Below, piece by piece: positions 24,900 through 32,579 of a stretch of 48,000 bases of DNA. A program made the position numbers and the translations under genes. The stretch covers positions 1 to 48,000 of the forward strand of contig CAIYPG010000005.1 of assembly GCA_903928055.1 (NCBI GenBank). The letters run 5' to 3'. Numbering within the stretch: position 1 is the stretch's first letter; each line of letters starts with the position of its first letter. The notes beneath the pieces were generated by a model that saw only the letters and a list, made by a program, of their open reading frames with translations, ran no database searches and was not told the DNA's origin. The DNA comes from an uncultured beta proteobacterium. Its GTDB lineage: Bacteria > Pseudomonadota > Gammaproteobacteria > Burkholderiales > SG8-39.

Positions 24900-25874
24900 A
24901 TGAACTGGCTGACACGTGCATCGCTGATGGCTGCATTGCTGACGAGCCCCTTGCCGGCGCTTGCGCAAAACGAGACTTTCCCGGGCAAGGCCTTCCGCTT
25001 CATCATTCCCTACCCGCCCGGCGGCATCACCGACACCGTTGGCCGCCTGGTGGGCAACAAGCTCAGCCAGGACTTGAGCCTTCCTGTCGTCATCGACAAC
25101 AAGCCCGGTGCCGGAGGCAATATCGGCGCCGTCGCAGCAGCCAAATCAGCACCTGACGGATACACACTGTTCATGGGCTTTCCTGGAACCCATGGCATCA
25201 ATGTCCACATGTACAAGGACATGGGATACGACCCGATCAAGGATTTCCAGCCGATTACGCTGCTGATCAAGTCGCCGATGGTCTTGCTGATCCATTCATC
25301 AGTACCGGCCAACAACCTGGCCGAATTCATCGCCTACGCCAAGGCCAATCCGGGAAAACTGGATTTCGGATCCTCCGGAACCGGCGGTGCATCGCATTTT
25401 GCGCTGGTGAGTTTCATGCTGGCCTCGGGTGTCAACATCACTCACGTTCCGTACAAGGGAACCGCCGGCGTGGAAACCGATGTGATGGCCGGAAGGCTCA
25501 GCGGCCATTTCGGTTCAGAGATCAGTTCCATGGGTGGCGTGAAGACCGGTGTGAAAAAGCCCCTGGCGGTCACCAGCCTGAAGCGGCTGAAGAACTGGCC
25601 CAATATCCCGGCGCTGTCGGAAACCTTCCCCGGCTTCGAGTACGGCACATGGCTCGGCGTTCTCACCCCGTCAGGTATAGCCCCTGCGCGCGTCGACCTG
25701 TTGAACAAGGCGCTGCGCAAGACGCTGGACGATCCGGAGGTGCTGCGACGCTTTGCCGAGAATGGCGTGGAGGCTGCCGGCGGAACGCCGAAGGAATTCG
25801 CCGACTTCATCGCCTCGGAAACCAGGAAATTCGCGCAGATCGTCAAGGTCTCCGGTGCGAAGCCGGAAGACTAG
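24900..25874 (+). CDS. Bug/TTT periplasmic solute receptor
   Basis: 324 residues. GGAGGAAATC leads directly into ATG 24900. Signal peptide with cleavage after ALA (20-22), then QNETFPGKAFRFIIPYPPGGITDTVGR. Family blocks are DNKPGAGGNIGAVAAAKSAPDGYTL, DFGSSGTGGASHFALVSFML, THVPYKGTAGVETDVMAGRL and KKPLAVTSLKRLKNWPNIPALSE. It is the last gene of the operon with the crotonase-like protein and CoA transferase. It should bind the carboxylate that the transferase then activates (inference). It converges on pfkA. Confidence 0.95.
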   Translation: MNWLTRASLMAALLTSPLPALAQNETFPGKAFRFIIPYPPGGITDTVGRLVGNKLSQDLSLPVVIDNKPGAGGNIGAVAAAKSAPDGYTLFMGFPGTHGINVHMYKDMGYDPIKDFQPITLLIKSPMVLLIHSSVPANNLAEFIAYAKANPGKLDFGSSGTGGASHFALVSFMLASGVNITHVPYKGTAGVETDVMAGRLSGHFGSEISSMGGVKTGVKKPLAVTSLKRLKNWPNIPALSETFPGFEYGTWLGVLTPSGIAPARVDLLNKALRKTLDDPEVLRRFAENGVEAAGGTPKEFADFIASETRKFAQIVKVSGAKPED

Positions 25875-25879
25875 CCGCA

Positions 25880-25909
25880 GAACCGCATCCAGACCCGGAC
25901 CGCTTCCGC
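25880..25909. repeat. Short direct repeat flanking pfkA, copy A
   Basis: Contains GAACCGCATCC (25880-25890) and GACCGCTTCCGC (25898-25909). The same two blocks in the same order and orientation recur at 26917-26944 on the other side of pfkA. The spacer is 7 bases here and 5 there. A pair this long just outside both gene ends suggests a duplication or insertion event. Confidence 0.6.
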
Positions 25910-25918
25910 CGGAGCAGG

Positions 25919-26899
25919 CTACTGCGCCAGCACCCGAGCAAGTTCCAGCAATCGCCGGTCAGCCGGCCGGGTCTTGCCGGCCACCTCGGCAAGCGGCGTG
26001 GTCATGATGTCCTCGCCGCGCAATCCAACCATGACGCCTGACACGCCGCGCGCCAGTTGATCCACCGCCGCGGCCGCCAGGCGGGTCGCCAGCACCCGGT
26101 CACGCGCCGTGGGGCTGCCGCCGCGCACCACATGCCCGAGCCGGGTGACGCGCAAATCGAAACCAATGCTGTCGTGGTGTTCCTTGATGTGCTGCACGAT
26201 GGCATCCGTACCCTGGCGGGCCCCCTCCGCGACGACCACCAGCGCATGGCTCTTGCCACGACGATAGGCGGCCTGCAGCCGTTCAGCCACCTCGTGCGGC
26301 CCGACCTCGTTTTCCGGAATGACAATCACCTCTGCACCACCGGCGATGCCGGCCATCAGCGCGATATAACCGCAGTCGCGGCCCATGGTCTCTACCAGAA
26401 AGCCCCGCTGGTGCGACGAGCCGGTGGTGCGCAGGCGGTCGATCGCCTCCAGCGTGATGTTGACGGCAGTGTCCACGCCGATCGTGACATCGGTTCCGTA
26501 CAGGTCGTTGTCTATCGTGGAGGGCACACCTGCGACCGCAATACCCGCCTCATGCAGGCTGTGCGAGCCGGTCTGCGTTCCGTTGCCGCCGACCACCACC
26601 AGTGCGTCCACGCCGCGCTCCTTCAGGCACGCCAGCGCGTGGGCATGCCCCGCCGGTTCGCGGAATTCCGGGCTGCGTGCGCTACCCAACATAGTGCCGC
26701 CGTTCTGGATGATGCCGCCCACATCGCGCGCACCGAGCTGAACCATCCGGCCGGAGATCAATCCGGCGTAACCGTTGCGGACCCCCAGCACTTCCCAACC
26801 CTGGGCCAGCGCCGCGCGGGTGGCGGCGCGTATTGCGGCATTCATGCCCGGCGCGTCTCCGCCGCTGGTGAGGATGGCCATGCGTTTGATTGTATTCAT
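25919..26899 (-). CDS. pfkA: 6-phosphofructokinase, PfkA family
   Basis: 326 residues, the normal bacterial length. The nucleotide loop is LTSGGDAPGMNAAIRA (10-25). The active site STIDND (127-132) includes the catalytic aspartate, followed by YGTDVTIGVDTAVN. Substrate blocks are VETMGRDCGYIAL and RVTRLGHVVRGGSPTARDR. The GGDGS motif of ATP-dependent enzymes reads GGNGT (104-108), so the aspartate at E. coli position 103 is asparagine; it is uncertain whether ATP or pyrophosphate is the donor. Many Burkholderiales lack this enzyme and use the Entner-Doudoroff route. It is flanked by direct repeats and divergent from ahpC. Confidence 0.93.
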   Translation of the reverse strand: MNTIKRMAILTSGGDAPGMNAAIRAATRAALAQGWEVLGVRNGYAGLISGRMVQLGARDVGGIIQNGGTMLGSARSPEFREPAGHAHALACLKERGVDALVVVGGNGTQTGSHSLHEAGIAVAGVPSTIDNDLYGTDVTIGVDTAVNITLEAIDRLRTTGSSHQRGFLVETMGRDCGYIALMAGIAGGAEVIVIPENEVGPHEVAERLQAAYRRGKSHALVVVAEGARQGTDAIVQHIKEHHDSIGFDLRVTRLGHVVRGGSPTARDRVLATRLAAAAVDQLARGVSGVMVGLRGEDIMTTPLAEVAGKTRPADRRLLELARVLAQ

Positions 26900-26916
26900 G
26901 GGCTGCAGTGTACCGG

Positions 26917-26944
26917 GAACCGCATCCGGCCAGACCGCTTCCGC
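26917..26944. repeat. Short direct repeat flanking pfkA, copy B
   Basis: GAACCGCATCC (26917-26927) and GACCGCTTCCGC (26933-26944) repeat copy A at 25880-25909 with a two-base shorter spacer. It lies just upstream of the pfkA start, in the gap to ahpC. Confidence 0.6.
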
Positions 26945-26961
26945 TGCAAGCTCTCCTTAAT

Positions 26962-26998
26962 ATAGATTATTACTATCACATATATTGTGACAATCAAT
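26962..26998 (+). promoter_or_regulatory. Candidate OxyR binding site upstream of ahpC
   Basis: Compared with the OxyR consensus ATAGnTnnnAnCTAT-N7-ATAGnTnnnAnCTAT. The left half ATAGATTATTACTAT (26962-26976) matches 9 of 10 fixed positions. The spacer is exactly 7 bases. The right half ATTGTGACAATCAAT (26984-26998) matches 7 of 10. It sits 66 bases before the peroxiredoxin start in an AT-rich promoter region. Peroxide induction by OxyR is the natural reading. Confidence 0.7.
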
Positions 26999-27064
26999 TT
27001 TACTAATTATTGGAATACGCTTACCCTGCACTCACCCCAATCTGAATCAACAAGGAGTAGCGCA

Positions 27065-27628
27065 ATGCCTTACATCAACAGTGAAATCAAACCCTTCACC
27101 GCGCAGGCCTTCCACAACGGCGATTTTGTCACCGTGACCGAGAAGACCCTGAAGGGAAAATGGTCCGTGGTGTTTTTTTACCCCGCCGATTTCACCTTCG
27201 TCTGCCCGACCGAACTGGGCGATCTCGCCGACCAGTATCCGCAGTTCAAGAAGCTGGGCGTGGAGATCTATGCCGTATCCACCGACACGCACTTCACGCA
27301 CAAGGCCTGGCATGACACCTCGGACACGATCAAGAAGATCCACTATCCGATGGTCGGCGACCCGACCGGTACCATTACCCGCAATTTCGGCGTGATGATC
27401 GAATCCGAAGGAATGGCTGATCGCGGCACTTTCGTGATCGACCCGGACGGCAAAATCCAGATCGTTGAAATCACCGCCGGTGGGATTGGCCGGGACGCAA
27501 GCGAACTGCTGCGCAAGGTCGAAGCTGCCCAGTATGTAGCCGCCAATCCGGGCGAAGTGTGCCCGGCAAAATGGACGCAGGGCGCAAAGACGCTGAAACC
27601 GTCACTGGATCTCGTCGGCAAGATCTAG
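27065..27628 (+). CDS. ahpC: Typical 2-Cys peroxiredoxin (alkyl hydroperoxide reductase C)
   Basis: 187 residues from ATG 27065, with AAGGAG nine bases upstream; the length equals E. coli AhpC. Peroxidatic Cys47 is in [13 protein letters not shown] and resolving Cys166 in [10 protein letters not shown], both at canonical positions. [28 protein letters not shown] and [13 protein letters not shown] are AhpC-type sequences. It reduces hydrogen peroxide, organic peroxides and peroxynitrite in the cytoplasm. Its usual reductase AhpF is not adjacent, so thioredoxin or AhpD may recycle it. It is probably controlled from the OxyR-like site upstream. It converges on the second selenoprotein gene. Confidence 0.97.
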   Translation: MPYINSEIKPFTAQAFHNGDFVTVTEKTLKGKWSVVFFYPADFTFVCPTELGDLADQYPQFKKLGVEIYAVSTDTHFTHKAWHDTSDTIKKIHYPMVGDPTGTITRNFGVMIESEGMADRGTFVIDPDGKIQIVEITAGGIGRDASELLRKVEAAQYVAANPGEVCPAKWTQGAKTLKPSLDLVGKI

Positions 27629-27704
27629 CAGCACGTCTTTCCGGCTCTTCCTGCACCAGGAGCGGGGAGAGCCGGAGCAAGACAGATTCTTGCAGAAGAC
27701 GCCG

Positions 27705-29351
27705 CTACGATCCCTTCAATTCAGCAGGCAGCCACGGCGTCCCGTCCGCTTTCAGAATCGGCCGCGTCACCGAGCGCGTCGCACCGAATGTCGGCACGAA
27801 CATGGAATGCTTGCCCGGGCCGCCGGCCACGATGACCATCACATCCTCCCAGCGCTGCGCCACCGTTACCATCACGCCAGGTCCGCGGTTCTTGTAGCGG
27901 ATGTCATGGCGCCGATACAGGCGGCGCTCGATGATTTCCGGAGAGAATCGCGTCAGCGGAATGCGCGCATCATCGTAGACCGCCTTCTTCATGTCATCCT
28001 TGGAGAAGCCGTCTGCTGCGATGGTCTGCGCGTGTTCCGGCCCGAGGACGAGCAGCGGCTCACCGGTGTAATACACCGTGTTCTGGCCGCTCTCGGCCAT
28101 GGTGCCGCAGATCGTCGTGATCAGGCCGCCAGCGGAAGTGGCTTCATGGTCATTGATGTTGTGCGGCGCTTCAGCACCAACCACCGTGACTGCGCTGGTT
28201 TCGCCGCCGAATCCGCGCTCCACCCGGAGTGAAGGCCAGGCCACACTGGTTTCATCCTCGGCAATGCAATAGCTGAATTTTCCGGGGTGACCCATCGTGG
28301 CCTTGTCGATCTCGCCGGGGTGTGCGCCACCGATATTGATCAGAATGAGACGAATGGCGCGACCGATCACGCCATTCGCCCAGGGCCCCGGACCAAAGCA
28401 GCCGCTGCCGCTGTTGATGTTCAATGCCTGAGCCAGCGGTCCGCTGACAATCAGCAGCGGCGCGACGCAATGCGTGGTCGCCTGGCAGCCATAGAGGTTG
28501 AACTGCGGCTCCACCAGCGCCTGCACTGCAGCGACCAGCACCGGCATGTGCTGCGGTATGCAGCCTGCCATCACCGCGTTCGCGGCAATGAGTTCAACCG
28601 TGGCAACGCCCATTTTCGGCGCCATCACCCCGACAACCTGTTCGGCAGGCAGTCCGGCGCCTCTGACCATGGCGGCAACGCGCGCCTCGGTGGGCGGAAC
28701 CAGCGGCAGGCCGTCGCCCCAGCCACGCGCCATGAATTCACGCTGCAATCCGCCCCATTCGTCAGCGGATTCAATTTCCACCCATTCGCTGGTGGTAATG
28801 ATCTTGCCCTGCCCGGCCACCGCCGGCTTCAGCGGCGTGGTCAGCTTGGCAATGATTTCATCAAACTGCTTGTCCACCTTGGCGAGCACCGTGTCCAGCG
28901 GCGTTCCGCCCAGCGGATGCGGCAGCACGACAGTGGGCATGTCCGGCATGCCGAGGTTTTTTGCCTGGCCGCGGGCGAGCCCGGTGAACGAGGTGCTGAT
29001 GAGCAGCACCGTGGGCAGACCGAGTTTTTCGGCTTCAATCGAGTCGTGGACACTCCACGACGTGCAAGACCCTCAATCGCCGAGGGCGTTGATGACAATA
29101 TCGCAGTTGAGCCTCAGGCCCTGCATGATCTCGGGGGCGGCAGGCAACGATGCCACCTTCTTCGAGGTCGAAAAGATCTCGATTCCCGGGTGCTTTTCAC
29201 GCAGGCGCTTGGTGATGTGCTGCATCATCTTGTCCACCGGGGCCTTGGTGTTGTCCAGGAGGCCGATGCGCAATCCTTCAAGCGACTTGGGCCGCGCGGC
29301 AAAGCCGATGGAGAGGGGGAGCGTGCGGCCTTCGGGTGAACAGAATTTCAT
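27705..29351 (-). CDS. UGSC-family selenoprotein fused to a C-terminal domain, second copy (TGA = Sec93)
   Basis: 548 residues from ATG 29351 with TGA 29073-29075 read as selenocysteine. AAGGA lies upstream, and the start MKFCSPEGRTL matches MKLCSPEAQSL of the first copy. The N-terminal part has LEGLRIGLLDNTKAPVDKMM, DIVINALGD, then U93-G-S-C96-TSWSVHDSIEAEKLGLP and PHPLGG. No other stop interrupts the frame. The second domain (DGLPLVPPTEARVAAM, GPLAQALNINSGSGCFGPG, AEDETSVAWPS, VIVAGGPGKHSMFVPTFG) is homologous to 16089-17114 and to the first copy. The two selenoproteins differ at many residues but keep the UGSC region nearly identical, so this is an old paralogue pair under selection. Its tail faces ahpC and its start faces an amidohydrolase gene. 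Confidence 0.9.
29043..29075 (-). promoter_or_regulatory. Bacterial SECIS-like hairpin with Sec codon (gene 27705-29351)
   Basis: TGA (29075-29073), 11 bases, then GTCGTGGA (29061-29054), GTG loop and TCCACGAC (29050-29043). It is identical to the hairpin at 19635-19653. From GAT-TGA through CACGACTC the two genes differ at one base (TCC/TCT, before the stem), while flanking codons differ at most third positions. Confidence 0.85.
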
Positions 29352-29603
29352 GATGCAATCCTTATTGGCATGTTGGTGGCTTGCGCGCTGCGCGCTACTG
29401 CTTGTGCGCCGGCGCATTCATTCCTCAAGCCGCAGTTTCCACCGAAACCGCCGTACTCCGCAAGTTTTGTTCGCTTTTGTTCTTCATGGCGGCTGCTGAC
29501 GAACCATCCGGTCCGGTGGCATGATGACGGCACAAATCGTCCCGGACGTGCACAGGTCTTGCGCCATGGCAAACCGGGCACCAGAAGACAACAGGAGGGA
29601 TTC

Positions 29604-31115
29604 ATGAGCACTGTCGAAAAAATCCGTGCACAGTTGAAACATCCCATCGTCGATGGCGATGGCCACTGGGTCGAAACCCTGACCGTGCATCTGGATTACA
29701 TCAGGGATGTCGCCGGCCAGAAGATGGCCGATGACTACGCGCAATACTGCAGCAGCCACGCCCGCTGGTACGAGGCCACCGACGCCGAGCGCAAACATCA
29801 GCGCATGCGGCGCGCCACCTGGTGGCTCTCACCCACCGATACCTATGACCGGGCCACGATCATGATGCCCAATCTGCTCCGCACGCGCATGGACGAGTTG
29901 GGCATCGACTTCGCAACCATGTATTCCTCCATCGGCCTGAATTTCCACCGCATCCGCTCCGAGGACATGAGAAAGGCCGTGGTGCGCGCCTACAACATCA
30001 TGGCGCGCGACTTCTTCGCCGGTCATGAGGAGCGCATGACGCCGGTCGCCTGCATCGCGCCAATCACGCCGCAGGAAGGCATCGACGAGCTGAATTTCAT
30101 CAAGAAGGAACTCAAGTTGAAGGCAGTGATGATGGTCGGCGCCTTCCCGCGCGTCATCCCCGCCTTCGCCGGGCAGGCCAAATCCCAGTCCGTCGATTTC
30201 CGCATGAAGCCAAACGACCTGCCCTATTACATCGAGGCACTGGGCCTGGACAACGAATACGACTACGACCCGTTGTGGCAGGCCTTCAATGACCTTGGCA
30301 TCGCGGTCACTGCCCATGGCGGCAGCCGTGACTGGGTGGACCGCATGTCATGGACAAACGACGTCTACAACCACATCGACCATTTTGCCAATGGCAACCA
30401 CACCTTCTGCAAGGCCGTGTTCCTCGGCGGCGTGGTCACGCGTTTCCCGAAGCTGAACTTCGCCTTCCTCGAAGGCGGCATGGGCTGGGGAACCTCGCTC
30501 TGCTGCGACCTGCAGGGGCATTGGGAGAAGCGCAACTGGGCGGCCATGAAAAAAGCGCTCGACCCCAAGAACATGAACGAAGCCGAAATGAAGAAGCTGA
30601 TCCTGCAGCACGGTGGCCCGAGGATGAAGGAAAACGCCGATGCGATCCTGAAGAGCATCGAGTGGAACAAGTACCAGGCCGACTCGAAATACCTGAGCGA
30701 GCGGGAAAAGGAGCATTACGACGACTTTGCCCACCTGGGGCCGATTTCCAGCAAGCGCGAAATCCGTGAACTCTACAGCCGCAACTTCTACTTCGGCTGC
30801 GAGGCGGACGATCCGACCACGATGTTCGCTTTTGACCCGCGCATGAAGACGCGGCTCAAGGCCATGTTCAGTTCGGACATCGGGCACTGGGACGTGCACC
30901 ACATCAACGACGTGCTGCCCGAGGTGTACGAGGCGCTGGAGGACGGGCACCTCACCGAACAGGATTTCCGGGAGTTCACGTTCAGCAACGTGGTCGGCCT
31001 GCACGGCCGGATGAACCCGGACTTCTTCAAGGGCACGGTGGTGGAGAAAGAGGCCGGTGCGGAACTGGCGAAGCTGACCACTGCCGCACAGGGAAAGCCG
31101 GCGCGGACCGCCTGA
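29604..31115 (+). CDS. Amidohydrolase-2 family metal-dependent hydrolase/decarboxylase
   Basis: 503 residues from ATG 29604, eight bases after AGGAGG. It belongs to the TIM-barrel family that includes ACMSD and gamma-resorcylate decarboxylases. The metal site D-x-D-x-H is at 17-21 (VDGDGHWVE). Further barrel motifs are VTAHGGSRDW, LNFAFLEGGMGW, and FSSDIGHWDV with the late catalytic aspartate. MYSSIGLNFHRI and ALGLDNEYDYDPLWQAFNDLGI are typical of the long, roughly 500-residue branch with inserted helices. It either hydrolyses or decarboxylates its substrate, which is not known. It is divergent from the second selenoprotein gene, so the two may share control in the 252-base gap, where no clear operator was seen. 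Confidence 0.88.
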   Translation: MSTVEKIRAQLKHPIVDGDGHWVETLTVHLDYIRDVAGQKMADDYAQYCSSHARWYEATDAERKHQRMRRATWWLSPTDTYDRATIMMPNLLRTRMDELGIDFATMYSSIGLNFHRIRSEDMRKAVVRAYNIMARDFFAGHEERMTPVACIAPITPQEGIDELNFIKKELKLKAVMMVGAFPRVIPAFAGQAKSQSVDFRMKPNDLPYYIEALGLDNEYDYDPLWQAFNDLGIAVTAHGGSRDWVDRMSWTNDVYNHIDHFANGNHTFCKAVFLGGVVTRFPKLNFAFLEGGMGWGTSLCCDLQGHWEKRNWAAMKKALDPKNMNEAEMKKLILQHGGPRMKENADAILKSIEWNKYQADSKYLSEREKEHYDDFAHLGPISSKREIRELYSRNFYFGCEADDPTTMFAFDPRMKTRLKAMFSSDIGHWDVHHINDVLPEVYEALEDGHLTEQDFREFTFSNVVGLHGRMNPDFFKGTVVEKEAGAELAKLTTAAQGKPARTA

Positions 31116-31214
31116 ACAACAAAGAATGGAACGGCGCGATCCGGCGGTTGCTAGAATGCAGGCATCGAAACGGGCCAGCCCCGCCATTCAACGAAACAAT
31201 GAAAGGAAGCCGCC

Positions 31215-31292
31215 ATGAACACCATGGGTAATCGCGACAAGCAGGGCCGGGAAAAGAAAAAACCGAAAGCACCGCCGAAGCCGGCAAAGTAA
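31215..31292 (+). CDS. Conserved-looking 25-residue basic protein
   Basis: A short frame, MNTMGNRDKQGREKKKPKAP plus PKPAK, ending in TAA at 31290-31292. GGAAG lies five bases before ATG 31215 and TAGAAT at 31152-31157 could be a -10 element. The NRDKxGxEKKKPK pattern recalls very small lysine-rich proteins found in many bacteria, usually left unannotated. A hairpin follows the stop. The protein would be disordered and strongly basic, possibly nucleic-acid or ribosome bound; that is a guess from composition. Confidence 0.6.
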   Translation: MNTMGNRDKQGREKKKPKAPPKPAK

Positions 31293-31297
31293 GACGG

Positions 31298-31315
31298 GCG
31301 GCCACAAAAGGCCGC
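31298..31315. terminator. Hairpin after the small basic protein gene
   Basis: Perfect stem GCGGCC (31298-31303) / GGCCGC (31310-31315) with loop ACAAAA. An outer pair CCGGCA (31281-31286) / TGCCGG (31323-31328) may extend it. No T run is present, so its efficiency is doubtful. It lies between converging genes. Confidence 0.4.
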
Positions 31316-31375
31316 TGCTCACTGCCGGCCCCGCCGCAATTCACCGGCGCTGCGTTCGGCGCAGCCTGCTGCAAC

Positions 31376-32362
31376 TCACTCCTGCAGCGTGATCTTGTTG
31401 TCGTCGACGATCTTCTGCCAGCGCGCAGTCTCGGTGGCAATCTGCTGCCGGAACTGCGCGGGTGAACTGCCCACCGCCGTGCTGCCGTCGGCCTCCAGCG
31501 CCGCAATGACCTCCGGGATTTTCGCCACCCGGGCAAATCCATCACCCAGCTTGTTCACGATCACCGCGGGCGTGCCGCCCGGCGCGAGAAAGCCCACCCA
31601 GTTCGAGTAGTTGTAACCCGGGATGCCCTGCTCGGCGACAGTGGGCACATCGGGAAGCAGCCTGGCGCGCTTGTCGTTGAGGATGGCCAGCGGGCGAACC
31701 TTGCCGGTCTTGATCAGCGGCAGCGCCACGATCAGCGTGCCGGAGGCCACATCCACTCGCCCCGCCACCAGTTCCAGCAACAACGGCCCTGTGCCCTTGA
31801 AGGGAATGAAGGTCACGCTGCTGTTCGTCACCCCGTGCAGCCACGCCCCCGCAAGATGCGTGATGCTCCCCGTGCCGGTCGTTCCGTAGTTGATCCTGCC
31901 CGGATTCGCCCTGGCATAGGCGATGTACTCGGCAAAGGTCCTGGCCGGAAACGACACGGGCACCTGCAGCACCGAGGTGCGCTCACTCATTGCGGAGATC
32001 GGCGCAAAGTCCTTGACCACGTCGAAGGGCAGATCCTTGTAGAACGCCGGAAACACCGTGAAGCCGGCCGAGGTGACGAGCAGCGTGTAGCCGTCGGGTC
32101 TTGACTTCGCCACATAGCCGGAGCCGATTGTTCCCGCCGCGCCGGGCTTGAAATCGATGACGAATGACTGACCGAGCAGTTGGCTGATGCGCGGCGTATA
32201 GAGGCGCGCCTCAAGGTCGATGGGACCGCCCGCGGCAATCGCCGCCACGACCGTCACCGGCCGCGCCGGATAGGTGTCCGCCGTGCCCTGCGCCAGCGCC
32301 GCTCCGGCTGCCGACATCGTGAAGGCCGCCACAATCGGCAGCAGCAACTTGCGCAATCTCAT
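31376..32362 (-). CDS. Bug/TTT periplasmic solute receptor, divergent from LysR gene
   Basis: 328 residues from ATG 32362, preceded by ACAGGAGGAAAAC. The signal peptide is cleaved after ALA (22-24), and the mature protein starts QGTADTYPARPVTVVAAIAAGGPIDLEAR. Other family blocks are FKPGAAGTIGSGYVAKSRPDGYTLL, NYGTTGTGSITHLAGAWLH, TFIPFKGTGPLLLELVAG and GKVRPLAILNDKRARLLPDVPT. The PGGxxD loop is AGGPIDLE. The divergent LysR gene at 32580 is the likely regulator. A promoter-like motif on this strand is shared with the acyl-CoA synthetase gene at 37694. Confidence 0.95.
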   Translation of the reverse strand: MRLRKLLLPIVAAFTMSAAGAALAQGTADTYPARPVTVVAAIAAGGPIDLEARLYTPRISQLLGQSFVIDFKPGAAGTIGSGYVAKSRPDGYTLLVTSAGFTVFPAFYKDLPFDVVKDFAPISAMSERTSVLQVPVSFPARTFAEYIAYARANPGRINYGTTGTGSITHLAGAWLHGVTNSSVTFIPFKGTGPLLLELVAGRVDVASGTLIVALPLIKTGKVRPLAILNDKRARLLPDVPTVAEQGIPGYNYSNWVGFLAPGGTPAVIVNKLGDGFARVAKIPEVIAALEADGSTAVGSSPAQFRQQIATETARWQKIVDDNKITLQE

Positions 32363-32478
32363 GTTTTCCTCCTGTGTTCCTGTGGATTCCATGGCTTCGC
32401 CTGCACCGCGCCACAGGCACAGACACATGCACAGCGGGGCCATTTGTTGCACGAAGACTAGATCGTCCGGGCATAAGT

Positions 32479-32521
32479 GTAAAATAGGAACAAGTGATCC
32501 CGGCATCATATTCCGTGATGT
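32479..32521. promoter_or_regulatory. Promoter/operator between Bug (31376) and LysR genes
   Basis: On the + strand GTAAAATAGGA (32479-32489), five variable bases, TGATCCC (32495-32501), two variable bases, CATCA (32504-32508). The same arrangement recurs at 37871-37900 with 23 of 30 bases identical. Read leftward it gives TCCTATTTTAC, a plausible -10 for the Bug gene. An overlapping dyad GCATCA (32503-32508) / TGATGT (32516-32521) with 7 bases between has the T-N11-A form of a LysR box. Confidence 0.55.
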
Positions 32522-32579
32522 GCTAGGAGGTCGGGCACCCGAACGATCGACAACACCGCCAACGCACTGAATCCCCGCC

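Noticed and set aside
28287..29339. 350-codon forward frame across the second selenoprotein
   Set aside because: Shadow frame; the reverse strand carries the conserved protein and its paralogue.
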